NCBI GenBank assembly: GCA_029990175.1
Contig: JARKIP010000010.1
Coordinates: 47,424,001 to 47,488,000 of the forward strand
Direction of reading: 5' to 3'
Source: Petunia secreta
Lineage: Eukaryota; Streptophyta; Magnoliopsida; Solanales; Solanaceae
DNA: 64,000 nt
Positions within the stretch are counted from its first letter, which is position 1. The number at the start of each line of letters is the position of its first letter. The notes under the pieces are model-generated. The model saw nothing but the letters and a program-made list of their open reading frames with translations, was not told the origin of the DNA and ran no database searches. Of the stretch, positions 1-11,122 are shown in pieces. A program made the translations under genes and the position numbers.

Positions 1-411
1 TCCTTGAGCAAGAGTCGTAAGAGTAATCTCGCCAAGGGTCTTCTCACTTGAGTTGTTAAAACGGGAGAGAACTCGAGATATCGGCACGATCTTCTCCAAT
101 AGCTGCATCTCTCTTACAACTCGTGATTGAATAATGTTCGCAGAGCTGCCCGCATCGATGATCACTCTCTTGACGTCGAATTCTGCCACGCGTAACGTTA
201 TGACTAACGCATCGGTGTGTGGGAACTGCAAACCATCTGTGTCGGAGTCTTCAAATGTTATCGTCGCTTCTAGTCGTGGATGCTTGGTATTTGTGATGGA
301 TACCTTTGCGTACTTCTTCACTGTAAAGATGACAGAATCCACTTCAATCCCTCCCGAGATAACATTGACTGTCCTCTTTGGGGAGGATGCTCGTGGAGGG
401 CCAGATTTGTT
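1..411 (-). pseudogene. Retropepsin-like protease fragment of element 1
   Basis: This is the aspartic protease start of the element 1 polyprotein, read in the same frame as gag across the stop at 412-414. It aligns with the protease of element 2 (11372-11794). The catalytic motif, D-T-G-S in element 2, reads D-A-G-S here (Asp codon at 154-156), so the catalytic aspartate is kept but the following threonine is lost. The fragment runs off the left edge. It is the remains of a dead copy. Confidence 0.75.
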
Positions 412-2040
412 CTACTGAGCCTTCGCGTGAGCCTGCTTTCCCTTCTCGGTCAGGAACTCCTTCAAGAATCCTTGTTTCAATAAATGTGCAACTTCATACC
501 TTAGGGCCTTGCAGTCCTCGGTGATGTGACCGTGGTCGCGATGAAATTCACACCATAGGTCCTGGTTTCGCTTGCTTGGGTCGGTCTTCATGTCCTTCGG
601 CCATTTAACCTTCTCTCCCATATCTTTGAGTGCCGCCACTACTTAAGACATTTCTACATTGAAGCTTGGCAGGCTTGGGGCTCCACGGAGGCTTGATTCT
701 GAATCATCTCTTCGGGATAGCCCTCTGTTGTTGCTGCTGCGTCCTTTGGAGTTGTTGCGCGTCTGGTCAGGGTACGGCTCGTAACGTACATCTGACCTTT
801 CTGACTCCACCTTTCCGCTGGAGCCACCGCTTCGCGACTCAGTCCTTCCTCGGGTACCTGTTCCAATCAATTTATCTTCATCAATACGTACCTTTGAGTT
901 GTAGCGGTTGTAGACATCCGACCAGTTGGCTGTTGGGTATTCGCGAACAGATTCATATAGCCTGCGTGTGGCCTCCGAGCTCCTGACATCCAAGCTGTTG
1001 GTGAATGCAATCGCCGCCCATCTATCCGGTACCTTAGGTAACATCATGCGTTCCCATTGGAAACGATCCACATATTTACGGAGGAACTCGTCGGACCTCT
1101 GCTTCATCTCAAAGATATCTTCTATGCGAGTTTCCGTCTTCTGAGCACCTGTATGGGCTTTCACGAACAACTCCGCCATCTCCGCAAAGGATCCGATGGA
1201 GTTTGGTGGCAACATTGAGTACCATCGTAGAGCTCCATCCGCTAGGGTCTCCGGGAACTTCTTCAATTGGACAGATTCGATCTCCTCGTCGGTGAGATCG
1301 CTAGCTTTTATGAAGTTGCTCAACATCATGAGATGATCGTTAGGTCAGATGTCCCACGATATCTCGGAATGTTTGGCATCTTGAATGTCTTGGATATTGC
1401 CTTTGGGGCTGCTTCTTTCTTCCAAGGCCGCTGGGAATACCTTTGGACATCAACTTTCTTTAGCGTGGGTGAAGCACCTGGTATCTGATCGATTCTCTCG
1501 TGGAGAGACTTCGGAAGTGCTTCCTGGCTTTCCTTGAATTGCTTGGTAAGAGCCTCCACGACGATGCTCATTTCGGTGGACGCCATAGATCCTCCATTTC
1601 GATTTTGGTTGACTTGAGTCGGTTGATCCACGGTTCCTCCGTTGTTTCGCTCTCCACACTTCCTTGAAGTATGCGAAGAAGGGGCGTCCCGACCTGGTGC
1701 TGCAGCGTCAGCTCTTGTAGCTAGAGGGTTTTGCCCTCGGAGAGAGTTGAGCGCCTTATTTATCCCTCTGTTGACCTCTGCCTGTTCCTGCATAAATGCA
1801 TAGAGCGTCTCCTGGAGGTTCCCTGTGTTAGGGGAGAGACTCCTGTGGCATCTTCTCCTAGGCGGAGTGGCGCTCTGAGAATGCCTACGCCTATTTCGCT
1901 GCCTGACCGGTCCTTGGGAAGACTGTTGCTGCCCGTCGGACGAGTAATCGGGAGAATAATTGGGACTTGGTGGAGGAGTACGTACCTGACTTCCGCCCGC
2001 GACAGTTAGTTGTGAACTAATTTTCTGCCATGTTAGTTGT
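412..2040 (-). pseudogene. gag of element 1, broken by a frameshift and a stop
   Basis: Capsid/nucleocapsid polyprotein of a Tat-clade element. The N-terminal part is arginine- and serine-rich and has no clear start codon; an open frame with an internal Met at 1793 leads to the retrotransposon gag domain. One base is missing near 1346 compared with element 2 (which reads gttgggatcag), shifting the frame to the 643-1329 segment. An in-frame TAA near 640 precedes the last segment, which carries a C-x2-H-x4-G-H-x4-C zinc-binding motif (CEFHRDHGHITEDC). The frame closes with TAG at 412-414, after which protease continues in the same frame. The polyprotein would form the virus-like particle; this copy cannot make it whole. 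Confidence 0.85.
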
Positions 2041-2115
2041 GAAACAAAAAGATCGACAAAAAGGAATGTAATGCCGGAAAAAATAAACTATTAACCTATA
2101 AAGGCTATTGACCGG

Positions 2116-2133
2116 CTCCCACTGTGGTCGCCA
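2116..2133 (-). other. Primer binding site of element 1
   Basis: Directly inside the LTR, three bases from its edge, the minus strand reads TGGCGACCACAGTGGGAG, a tRNA-complementary primer site of the type seen in plant Tat elements. Element 2 has the same sequence with one change at the matching place. I did not assign the tRNA. Confidence 0.6.
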
Positions 2134-2136
2134 AAT

Positions 2137-2846
2137 TGTTTAACCTAGATCTGATTTTAGGACAGTTAACAATTAAATTTGTATTTTGCGGAGTCATGAT
2201 CAATAGTTTAGATTAAGAGTTTAACCAAGTTTAGTATAAAATGGCGCTGATTACTAGATTAACAATATATACACGATTTCTAATGATGATAACGGAAATA
2301 GGATATAATCAGAAATAAATAAGATTAAAGCGTGAGTAAAATAGATAAAGGTAACCGTATTGGATCTCTTGATACCGGTGAGGATTCCTCATTACTGATT
2401 GTACTTGAAGATTAAAGAGCAAAGTATGCAATGAATGTAAGCAAAGAACATTATTTGAGCAAGAGTAAGCGAGAATATTCTTATTGATGTTGTAGACAGA
2501 GAATGTAAAAAGTATGTCCCAATGATTTAGGATGAATGCTATTTATAGGTCTGATATGCGTCCATTGGGTTTGTAACCATTGGGCACGAATCCGTTGGAT
2601 ATGTAACCGCTGGATTTTAATTGCTGCCTTTATGACCATTCATTAAGTAATCGCGCGTGATCAGGTTAGTAACTGCTCATTCAGATCGTGTTGACCTGGA
2701 GGCGTTACGTTGTTGCTCTGGGTCTGCTCGTGGTAACCGCTCGGCTAATTACCTATCCGCTAGATGTCTGTCCGGAGAAACCTCTGTCCGTGCCACGTTG
2801 CAGACACGTGTCACCTTTTAGATGACGTCAGTTTTTATCCAATACA
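2137..2846 (-). repeat. 5' LTR of element 1 (710 bp)
   Basis: The plus strand begins TGTTTAACC and ends AATACA, giving TG...CA ends. It is homologous to the LTRs at 3054-3749 and 13679-14378 but clearly diverged. A TATA-like CTATAAATAGC on the minus strand near 2550 would be its promoter. The right flank starts attct. Confidence 0.88.
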
Positions 2847-3053
2847 ATTCTGTGTGCGACTAGCACAAGGTAAAATAGAAGGATTATGCGATGCAAACTT
2901 TCCTAAATTTTATATCCTAAAGTGGTGAGAAAATCTTTACGGATCGTAAGATTATTCCAATTGAGAGCAATGTAACTGGCAAAGGATGCTGAGTCCTTAA
3001 AGTGATAATAGCATCATGGTCTTTGATATCATGTACAAATTTTGCATAGCACC
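2847..3053. other. Spacer between elements 1 and 2
   Basis: About 200 bases of AT-rich sequence with no recognisable gene. Its last five bases (gcacc, 3049-3053) are the left TSD of element 2. Confidence 0.7.
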
Positions 3054-3749
3054 TGTTTAACCTAGATCTGATTTTAGGCCAATTAACAATTGAATTTGTA
3101 TTTGCGGAGTCACGATCAATAGTTTAGATTAAGAGTTCAAATGACGAATTACGTTAAATACTAGACTACCAATATATTCGTGATTTCCAACAATGATGAA
3201 CAACAATAGGGAAATGAGATATAATCAGAAATAAGTAGAATTAAAGCGTTAATAAAATGAGTAGAGGTAACCGTGTTGGACCGCTTGATCCCAGTGAGAG
3301 TTCTTTGTTACTGATCGTACTAGGAGATTAGAGAGCAAAAGTATTAAATGAATGTAAGCAAAGAACAATGTTTGAGCAAGTGTAAGAGAGAATATTCTTA
3401 TTGATATTGTAGACAGGAAGTAAAGTTGTGTTACAATCGCTTAAAACAAGTGCTATTTATAGGTCTAATAGGCGTCCGTTTGTAACCACTGGGCACGTAT
3501 CCGTTGGATATATAACCATTCGATTGTAATAACTGCCTTTATGACCATTCATTGGGTAATCGCACATGATCAGGTTAATAATTGCCCATTCAAATCGTGG
3601 TGACTGATGAAGCTTTACTTTGTTGCTGCTCGTGATAGCTACCTGGCTGATTATCTGTCCATTAGATGTCTGTCCGGGTGAATCTATGTCCGTGCCATGT
3701 GGCAGACACGTGCCACCTCATTAGACGATATTAGTTTCTATCCAATACA
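3054..3749 (-). repeat. 3' LTR of element 2 (696 bp)
   Basis: It starts TGTTTAACC and ends AATACA on the plus strand and closely matches 13679-14378, with scattered single-base differences. It has the same minus-strand TATA-like motif (CTATAAATAGC near 3450). Confidence 0.9.
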
Positions 3750-4151
3750 GATAGTGCCCGCACTTCTCGGACAGAGTTTCATCTCGAGGAATGGATGTGA
3801 GTTTTGGCGGAAATCTTCATTTTGCAAAGTCCAATCTTGGCATGACGAAGTTGAGTGACATACGTATCTTATCAGCTACGTGACAAATCCCCATGACGTG
3901 TGCATTAAATGCGCCGTATAAAAAAGCAACTGCAGCTGGCACATCTGCACGTCTGCAGTCCGCTTCGAAATGACTACTGCGCGTCCCAAGGGTAAAAATA
4001 ATGATTTTAACCGCCTCAATCACGTGCATACGTCAGCTTCTGATCGCGAGGTGACCGCTGCACTTTAGGGTAATGATGATACCTCAAAAGTTTGTGAAAC
4101 CTACTTCCTCTTTTGACGGTTGGATCTGATCGTGGCCTCTTTGAAAATCTT

Positions 4152-4200
4152 CACGTGTCTCGTGGGAACTTGATGGGCCGGATCTTTGCTCCTATAAGTA
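4152..4200 (+). promoter_or_regulatory. Candidate promoter of the antisense gene (G-box and TATA box)
   Basis: A CACGTG G-box lies at 4152-4157 (another at 4021-4026) and a good plant TATA box, TATAAGTA, at 4193-4200. The TATA box sits about 117 bases before the first in-frame ATG of the antisense gene at 4317, leaving a plausible 5' UTR of about 90 bases. The motifs are seen directly; activity is inferred. Confidence 0.55.
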
Positions 4201-4316
4201 GAGGTTTGTTGAGTGAGAAACCTTTTTACTTGCTTTCATTTTCTTCTTGCTAAATCTTGAGAATTCTTGGAATATCTTTCAACTTTTCTTCCGAATTTCT
4301 CAATTCCTCTGAAATT

Positions 4317-7118
4317 ATGTCTTCAAAAGCAAGGAGAAACCAAAATATGGACGTAGCTGGTAGTTCTTCGGCAGCCACCCCCAGGCCTAGGGCTACTCAG
4401 GCCACTGCTGCGGAGATCATCCCTAAGAAGTGGGGTGAACTGGAAAAGGATTGTAAAATTAAAGCTTCCAGCAATCATAGAGATATATGCAAATGGCCGG
4501 CGTATAGATTCAAATTCGGGATCACATCGGAGGTGATCCCTCGAGTTAGGGAAGACTGCAATTGGGATGCGAATATTCCCCTCTTGCCGGTCTCCGAAGA
4601 GGAGAACATTACTTCACATAGGGCTGGGTGGATAGCTATGTGCACCTACCCTTTTACAGTTGGATGTAAACTACCCCTGCATCCTGTTCATGAGAGGCTC
4701 TGCAGGGAATATTTACTCTGCCCGGGGCAGTTGACCCCTAGCGTGTATAGAATAGTTACACTTTTTGATTGGTTTGCGGTAGAAACCGGCCAAGTTTTTG
4801 GATATGAACATTTTATTTCTTTGTATAGTATACAAATTTTCAAAGGCGGCTTTGTAAACGCTAGGATGCGTGGGAGCAAGGGCTTGGTGCGCAGCTCCGA
4901 GGACACAAGCGACCAAGGTTGGCTGCACCGGTATGTGGTCGTCCGTACCCAGGCCCTGACCTTCAACTCCAAGATTTTTCTTCCTGAGGCTTGGAAGAAG
5001 AAGCGTAAGTCCCCAAGTATTCTTTTGAATTTTTCGTGCTTCTTCTTCTTTTTTCGTTTGCTTACCCTTTGATTCCCTTTTGTAGCTGCCAAGCGACCCT
5101 ACGACGGGCTCATATCCTTCGATGAGCTGACGGCGTGGGTAGAGGCGATCTTGAAGGAGTTCTCTCCGGAGAAGAGAGAATGGGCGTACTTTGATCAGCA
5201 GAAGAGTTTGACCGTGAAGAATCACGGTGAGAATTTTATGCTATTGTAGCCATTCCTTTTCTTTGCGGTTTCGTCGTGTCTGACCGTTCTACCTTTTGCA
5301 GGTCTGGGTACTCAGGGAGACATTTTTCCTGCTCCTCCTCAGGCCGTGCCTTCTGAGTCTGCTGCTGATCCCGATGCTGAAGTCGCATCTTTACTTGCTT
5401 CAGTAGAGGCACTGCGTGGCAGGGAGGGTGGCGAGGAGCTCTTATCTAGTGGCCTTGGTTCTTTGAAGAGGAAGAAGAAGAGCTAGGGTGAGGGCGGAGC
5501 ACGGAAGAAGTCTACACGTAAGACTTCCGTTGCTACCGGGCAAACCTCAACTGCTGGAGGTGAGTCCTCGCCAAAAGCCAGAGTACCAGAGTCTGCAGAA
5601 GAAAATATCAAGACCACTACCGAAGTCCCCGAGTCTGCACGGGGAGAGGGTTTAGACAGGGTGGTGATTGATATTTCAGATACTGAGATTGAAACTCATG
5701 AACCCCTTGTGCGAAAACCTTATCTTCGAAGCAATAAGAGGAAAGCTGAGGAGGAAGCTGCCCGTACTCCGGAGAGGAGTCCCCGAGTTGATGACGGGGT
5801 GAAAGTGGCTCCTTCCCATGTGGACAAAGGGAAAAGGAAAGTGGGTGAAGAAGAAGAAGAAGAAGAAGAAGAAGAAGAAGAAGAAGAAGAAGAAGAAGAA
5901 GAGACAAGAGAAAAGGTTCCCCAAGAGGGTGGCCGAGGTCCTCGTGTTTTTCGTTTCGAAGACCTGGAAAACGTGGCTACTGAGGGGGCAACACCTGTTG
6001 GTCTCCACGAGTGCGACACAATAGATCCTGGAGTGGAGGGTGACTCCGACTTATCAACAACAAGGCTTACCTGGCGGTCAGTCATCAGCGGTCAGACCGG
6101 GTTGAAGGATATCAGGGGTGTGCGCTATAAGTTTGGTCTAAACTACCCCTCTGAACAGGCTTGGGAACCCAAGTTTTGTGAGAGGAAGCATACCATGAGG
6201 CTAGCCCCTGATGTTAACTTCATATCCAGGCCGGGCAGTTTAGCCAAGGCGGTCTCATCACTTATCGGTCCCCAAGAGGAGTGGATAATGAGGGAAATGA
6301 GTGTGAGGAGTTGGCTTTTACCTTTGCTGCCGACTCTGCCCGGGTAAGTGTTTACCGCTTGTGTTGGAAGTAATTTTTACTTCAGATTTCTAACTTTTGC
6401 TTATTTTGCTTCTCAGTCAAGCATGATGTCTGCCGAGCTTATGTTCCGCTCCAGGATAAAAAACGTCGATCAAGTACTTGAGGTAAAGAAAGAGTTGCTG
6501 GATGCTCTGAAGGAGAACAGGATCCTGGCAGAATAGTGTGGTCTCCTTGGGGGTGAAGTTAATCGATTATCCGAAGTTAACAATGAGCGAATTCAGCGGA
6601 TTAACGAACTCACCAAGGAGAAGGACCTTCTTTCTGAAGAGAAAGAAGGGTTCGGACGATCTTCCCAGGGTCTAGAGATTCTGCTCGAAGAATGTAAAGC
6701 TTCGTTGAACAGAGCTCTTGATGAGCGTAGGTCTCTTGAGATAGATCTGCAAAGAGCTAATGAAGAGTCCGCTAGGGCCAGAGCTAAGCTTCAAGCTTCT
6801 AGGGATCAGGTTGCCCAGTCGATGAGTGCTCAAATTGCGTTATCTAAGGACTTGGCAAACCTTCGTGATCAATCTGAAATCAAGGCAAAGCTGGCTGTGC
6901 TCGAGGCTAAACGTTCATTGCTTGGGCAGGTCCAGTCTAAGCAGATCAACGTCGAGGAGATGCTGCATCGCGGAGTAAGAAAAATACTGAATCTTTCTCT
7001 TGAGGGGTCTGAAGGTGAAGATGATGATGAATATGAAGATGACGGCGAGAATTCGGGGGACGATGACAGAATCGACGAAGATGGTGCGTCGGGTTCTGGT
7101 CGTAGCCCCAAAGACTGA
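4317..7118 (+). pseudogene. Spliced antisense ORF of the Tat element (putative gypsy-type transposon protein)
   Basis: A four-exon gene opposite to the retroelement. Exon 1 is 4317-5004 (donor GTAAGT), exon 2 is 5086-5226 (acceptor TTTTGTAG, donor GTGAGA), exon 3 is 5302-6343 (acceptor TTTTGCAG, donor GTAAGT) and exon 4 is 6417-7118 (acceptor TTCTCAG). Exons 1-3 join in frame; the exon 3/4 join is one base out of phase. In-frame TAG stops occur at 5484 and 6534. Exon 1 resembles the domain called putative gypsy type transposon (Transposase_28): a W-x-x-M-C-T-Y-P-F stretch, then L-P-L-H-P...CREYLLCPGQLTPS. Exon 3 holds basic patches and an 18-codon glutamate run; exon 4 is a long charged coiled coil with an acidic tail. 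Extra antisense ORFs of this kind are known from Tat/Retand elements; their function is not known. I chose ATG 4317 over 4257 because it follows a plausible UTR. Confidence 0.7.
5847..5900 (+). repeat. (GAA)18 microsatellite coding for poly-glutamate
   Basis: Eighteen GAA triplets in frame within exon 3 of the antisense gene, giving an acidic run. Long open frames in other phases here (poly-Leu, poly-Ser, poly-Phe, poly-Lys) are by-products of the repeat. Confidence 0.95.
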
Positions 7119-7855
7119 TGCCCCCAAAATTTGATTAAGTTGCAAGTTTGTACATCTGGCGAGAGCCGGATTAGTTGGTTGTGGATAGAGGTCTCGTTGG
7201 GACTCTCTGATCCTTGTTTGGCCGGTTCCATTTGGCCTTTGATCACTCTGTAAAACTTCTGTCAGCGTTTTCGGCATTTTATCATTTTACAGGATTATGT
7301 ATATATAACTTTAGATCTTTTCAATGACTATATTTAGCCTGAATTTCTGATCTTTCGTTTGTATGTATTGTGGACTTCGTGCCTTATGTTTAGTAGCTTT
7401 TTAAAGTTTGAACTTTATTAAGTTCTTGTCTCCAAAAGTCTATTCAAATGTTTTAAATTAGCCTTTCCCAAGGAAGAGGTCATAAGTTGTGAGTAATCTG
7501 CACAGATGTTTTTGTTCTGACTGAATCGTGGTCGATAGATTTTTTGGCCGAATTCCTGGCCTTTACGAGCAACTTTGCTTATCGTTTTGATAGTCTAAAG
7601 TTGTCGCTTAATTCTGGCCGAGTCGTTGGCCTTGTGAATGACTTCTCTTATTTTCGTGAAAGTTTGTCACATAAAAAGTTTTTGAAAAACTCGCCTTTTC
7701 GCACAAGGTCTTTTGCCTTTATGAAGGTCTTATCTGGCCTACAGGGGCCTCTCACCACCCTCCTTGTTTTTATGTTGGAACACGAGAGGTGATAACATGA
7801 AAAGAGTTAAGGTAAGTCGTTGATAAAAGAACACATATAACCAAACGAGGAGTGT
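7119..7855. other. Non-coding stretch between antisense gene and pol
   Basis: AT-rich sequence with no recognisable coding region. The part just after 7118 is probably the 3' UTR of the antisense gene. I see no repeat structure. Confidence 0.6.
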
Positions 7856-7856
7856 G

Positions 7857-7928
7857 TCCGTTGTGGGATTCAAACCCACAGCTGCGAAGTTGAAGAACTT
7901 TGAGCTCTACCAGTTGAGCTAAATGGAT
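7857..7928 (-). tRNA. tRNA-derived pseudogene (cloverleaf-like relic)
   Basis: The minus strand folds as a degenerate tRNA of 72 bases. The acceptor arms ATCCATT and AACGGAC pair at 5 of 7 positions; both mismatches are A.C pairs that a G would repair. The D arm has stem GCTC/GAGC with an AACTGGTA loop. The anticodon arm CAAAG/CTTCG has one A.C mismatch and an 8-base loop TTCTTCAA, one base too long, so the anticodon is uncertain. The T arm GTGGG-TTTGAAT-CCCAC is perfect. Boxes A (TAGCTCAACTGG) and B (GGTTTGAATCC) are close to consensus. The deviations look like C-to-T or G-to-A transitions. It lies inside element 2, between pol and the antisense gene. It could instead be the head of a SINE. 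Function is unlikely. Confidence 0.5.
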
Positions 7929-8032
7929 CTGACCTTGTTCAGGCCGTTAGTACCATTTAGAGAAAGTATAATAAAAGTAAGAATTGCCACAAAAGTAAAA
8001 GGTAGGAAGAAGAAAACTGACTGTTTTACTAC

Positions 8033-9144
8033 TCAGAAGTGATACCTCTTGAGGTGAATCACATTCCAACTGTTTGGGAGAATCGAACCATCTGGTCGTG
8101 CCAGGCGATAAGATCCCTTGCCGACTGAAGTGATTGCTTTGTAAGGGCCTTCCCAATTAGGGCCTAGCTTCCCCACATTCTCTTGTTGAGTGTTTTGTGA
8201 TACCTTCCTTAGTACAAAATCCCCGACCTGGAAACTTCGTACGCACAGTCCCCGATTGTAATATTGTTCAATTCGTTCTTTTTGGGCGATTACTCGTACG
8301 AGCGCTAGCTCCCTTCGCTCTTCGAGGAAATCCAGCTCTTCGGAGAGGTTGACCGAGTTGGACTCTTCAGTGGCATGTACATATCGCAGGCTGGGTTCTC
8401 CGATTTCGACTGGGATTAAGGCATCAGCACCGTACACCAGTGAGTAAGGTGTCTCTCCAGTACTCATTTTTATCGTCGTGCGATAAGCCCATAATACACC
8501 GGGCAGCTCCTCTACCCAACATCCCTTGGCCTGCTCAAGGCGCTTCTTGAGAGATTCAACGATTATATTTTTTGTAGATTCTCCTTGTCCATTGGCAACC
8601 GGATGGTATGGAGAAGAAGTAATTCTCTTGATGTGCAAGTCATCTAAGAACCCAGTCACTTTCTGGCCGATGAATTGCGGGCCGTTGTCTATGACTATTT
8701 CCTTAGGTGCTCCAAAGCGACATACAACAAATCGCCAAAGGAAGTCAATGACCTCCGTTTGCCGTATCTTGTGTATGCTGCCGCTTCGACCCATTTGGTG
8801 AAGTAATCGGTGATGATCAACAAGAAGTGCATTCCTCTTGGAGCCGCGGGAAGAGGAACAACTATGTCCATTCCCCATTTCATGAAGGGCCACGGGGAGA
8901 TTATTGAGTGGAGCGGTTCTGCTGCTTGATGAAGAAGATGTGCGAACCTTTAACATTTGTCACATTTTTTGACAAACTCGTTCGTATCTTTCTTGATTTT
9001 ATCCCAATAGTATCCTGCACGAATCAACTTACGGGCTAATGCTTTACCCCCAGAATGATTGCCACAACAGCCTTCATGAACCTCCCTCATCACATAGCTG
9101 ATTTGACTCGGTCCGAGGCACTTTGCGAGGGGTCCTGCAAACAT
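8033..9144 (-). pseudogene. Integrase of element 2 (stop and two frame changes)
   Basis: It would insert the cDNA into chromosomes. The N-terminal H-H-C-C zinc finger is at 8950-9144 and ends CDKC, followed at once by a TAA (Q to stop, CAA to TAA). The same frame holds the first core motif (MDIVVPLP...DYFTKWVE, around 8770-8883). The frame then shifts near 8780 to the 8033-8956 frame, which carries the second catalytic Asp (IVIDNGPQFIG) and, 35 residues on, the Glu of NGQGEST, so the D,D-35-E spacing is kept. The C-terminal beta domain (GPNWEGPYKA...SWNVIHLKRYHF) follows and has no chromodomain, as expected for the Tat clade. RNase H upstream is in yet another frame. Confidence 0.88.
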
Positions 9145-9188
9145 TTTGCGGTATAAATCGCCGTTGACGATTGTATACCGAGCAGATT

Positions 9189-10120
9189 TTATTTTGAGCT
9201 TGCGAGTGGCTTTTGTGTCAACGGGCAGAGTCCCATGAAGAAGATAGTTCGTGATTTCATTCCGCTAGTCCCAAGTTGCGTTGATGGTGTTGACTTCGAA
9301 CTTTCCCGGTCTATGGTCGTGTAAAGGAGATGAACGACAGTTGAAGAGCTGGCCGCCCCCATTTCTGCCACTGACCCTAGATTCGCGAGAGCATCGGCTT
9401 CATGGTTCTGTTCCCGTGGAATTTGAAGTGCCTCATATTCATCAAACTGGGCCAGGAGTTCTTTTACACGGGCAAGGTACACTTGCATTCTGGATTCTTG
9501 TGCAATGAAGCCGCCGGGCACTTGGTTGACTACCAGTTGAGAATCCCTCTTAAGCTTGATGATGTTTGCTCCATAACTTCGGGCTAGCTGCAATCCTACA
9601 ATAACGGCCTCATATTCGGCCTCATTGTTAGTAATAAACGGTCACCTGATGGTCTGCCTGACGGTCTCTCCGGATGGGGCGATGAGAACCAGTCCAAGAC
9701 CGGATCCTTTGACGCTCGATGAGCCATCAATGTATAGGGTCCATGCGCCAGGAGCCTGCCCAACATATAGAACAGCATCCTTTTCTGCTTCAGGATATAT
9801 ATTAGCGCTAAAATCTGCCACGAAGTCTGCTAGGTCTCTTGATTTTATTGCTACCCTAGGTTGATAGGTGATATAAAATTCACTTAATTCTATAGCCCAT
9901 TTTACTAACCTTCCCAAAAATTCAGGCTTGTGTAAAACATTTCGCAAAGGAAAGGTTGGTACTACAGCTATTGAATAACTTTGGAAATAAGGGCGTAGTT
10001 TACGAGCAGCAGTTACTAGTGCTAGAGCTAATTTTTCCAAAGGTTGGTAGCGTGTTTCCGCATCAATTAGAGCTTTGCTAATATAATAGATGGGAAGTTG
10101 TTTACCTTTTCTTCTCGAAC
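9189..10120 (-). pseudogene. RNase H region of element 2 (two RNase H-like modules)
   Basis: After RT, the frame shifts near 10120. The first module contains YYISKALIDAETRYQPLEKL; the second begins LYIDGSSSVKGSGLGLVL and continues past an in-frame stop at 9642 to RDSQLVVNQV and IPREQNHEADALANLGS, the typical end of the additional RNase H carried by Tat elements. It would degrade the RNA strand during reverse transcription. The first Asp of the second module is present. A frameshift separates it from integrase. Confidence 0.82.
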
Positions 10121-11122
10121 CAGTACCGCGCTTACCGAGGATTCTGATACTGCCAGATATATCAGCAGCTGCTCCTCGTGTTGAGGTAAGGAGAGCAGTG
10201 GCAAATTGGGCAGATACTTTTTGAGATCCTTCAACACTTGTTGGCATTCGGGAGTACACTCGAACTCCTTATTTTGCTTTAGAACATCGAAGAAGCTTTT
10301 GCATCGGTCTGACGATCGGGATATGAATCTTCGTAGGGCTGCCACTCTTCCGGTCAATTTCATGACGTCTTTTCGGTTGTGGAGTTCGTCTGGAATTGAC
10401 TCGATGGCTTTGATCTGAGCGGGATTGACTTCCATTCCGCGCTGAGAAACAATGAAGCCCAGGAATTTTCCCGACCCGACTCCAAATGCACACTTCTCCA
10501 GGTTCAGCTTCATGTTGTACTGATCGAGTATTCGAAAAGCTTCTTTTAGATGCGCTAGATGGTCCTCTGCTCGTTTGGATTTGACCAGCATGTCATCGAT
10601 GTATACTTCCATAGTCTTACCGATATGGTCGTGAAACATCCGATTGACTAAGCGTTGATATGTTGCACTTGCATTTTTCTATCCAAATGGCATAACTTTA
10701 TAACAATACGTACCTCTGCAGGTTATGAACGCTGTCTTTTCTTGGTCATCGGGGTTCATCAATATCTGGTTGTACCCAGAGTATGCATCGAGGAAAGTGA
10801 GCACCTCGTGTCCGGCTGTTGTGTCGATCAGTTGGTCTATCCTGGGGAGGGGATATGAATCATTCATACAGGCTTTGTTTAGATCTGTGAAGTCAATGCA
10901 GACTCGCCATTTTCCGTTTTTCTTGGGCACGACGACCACGTTGGCTAGCCAGTCTGGGTATTTGACTTCACGTACAGATCCGATCTTCAACAGCCGGTCA
11001 ACCTCATTGTTGATGACCTGATTCCGGAAAGCTCCTTGCTGGCGCTTTTTCTGTTTTACCGGGCGGTGGTATGGGTCAACGTTCAACCTGTGAGAGATAA
11101 TATCGGGAGAAATACCTGTCAT
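10067..11122 (-). pseudogene. Reverse transcriptase of element 2 (stop inside the PFG motif)
   Basis: The RT fingers and palm are clear: WLANVVVVPKKNGKWRVCID, LNKACMNDSYPLPRIDQLID, FLDAYSGYNQI, TYCYKVMPFG, then YIDDM with the two catalytic aspartates and KFLGFIVSQRGMEVNP. A TAG at 10679-10681 follows PFG where a leucine is usual. Both segments share one frame, which is also that of gag and protease. The upstream link to protease holds further stops. The product would copy the element RNA into DNA inside particles. Confidence 0.9.

Larger units (their letters stand above)
1..2846 (-). mobile_element. Tat/Retand-type LTR retrotransposon 1, 5' part (cut by window edge)
   Basis: Minus-strand Ty3/gypsy element whose LTR, primer site, gag and protease start are in the window; the rest of pol would lie beyond base 1. 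It is a diverged relative of the complete element at 3054-14378: gag, leader and LTR can be lined up along their length, but the LTRs differ clearly, mainly in the first 200 bases. One frameshift and two stops in gag make it non-coding. The TSD cannot be checked because the other end is missing. Confidence 0.88.

Noticed and set aside
5617..6085. Minus-strand open frames rich in Leu, Phe or Ser
   Set aside because: They are antisense readings of the (GAA)18 tract in the antisense gene; no start context or domain.
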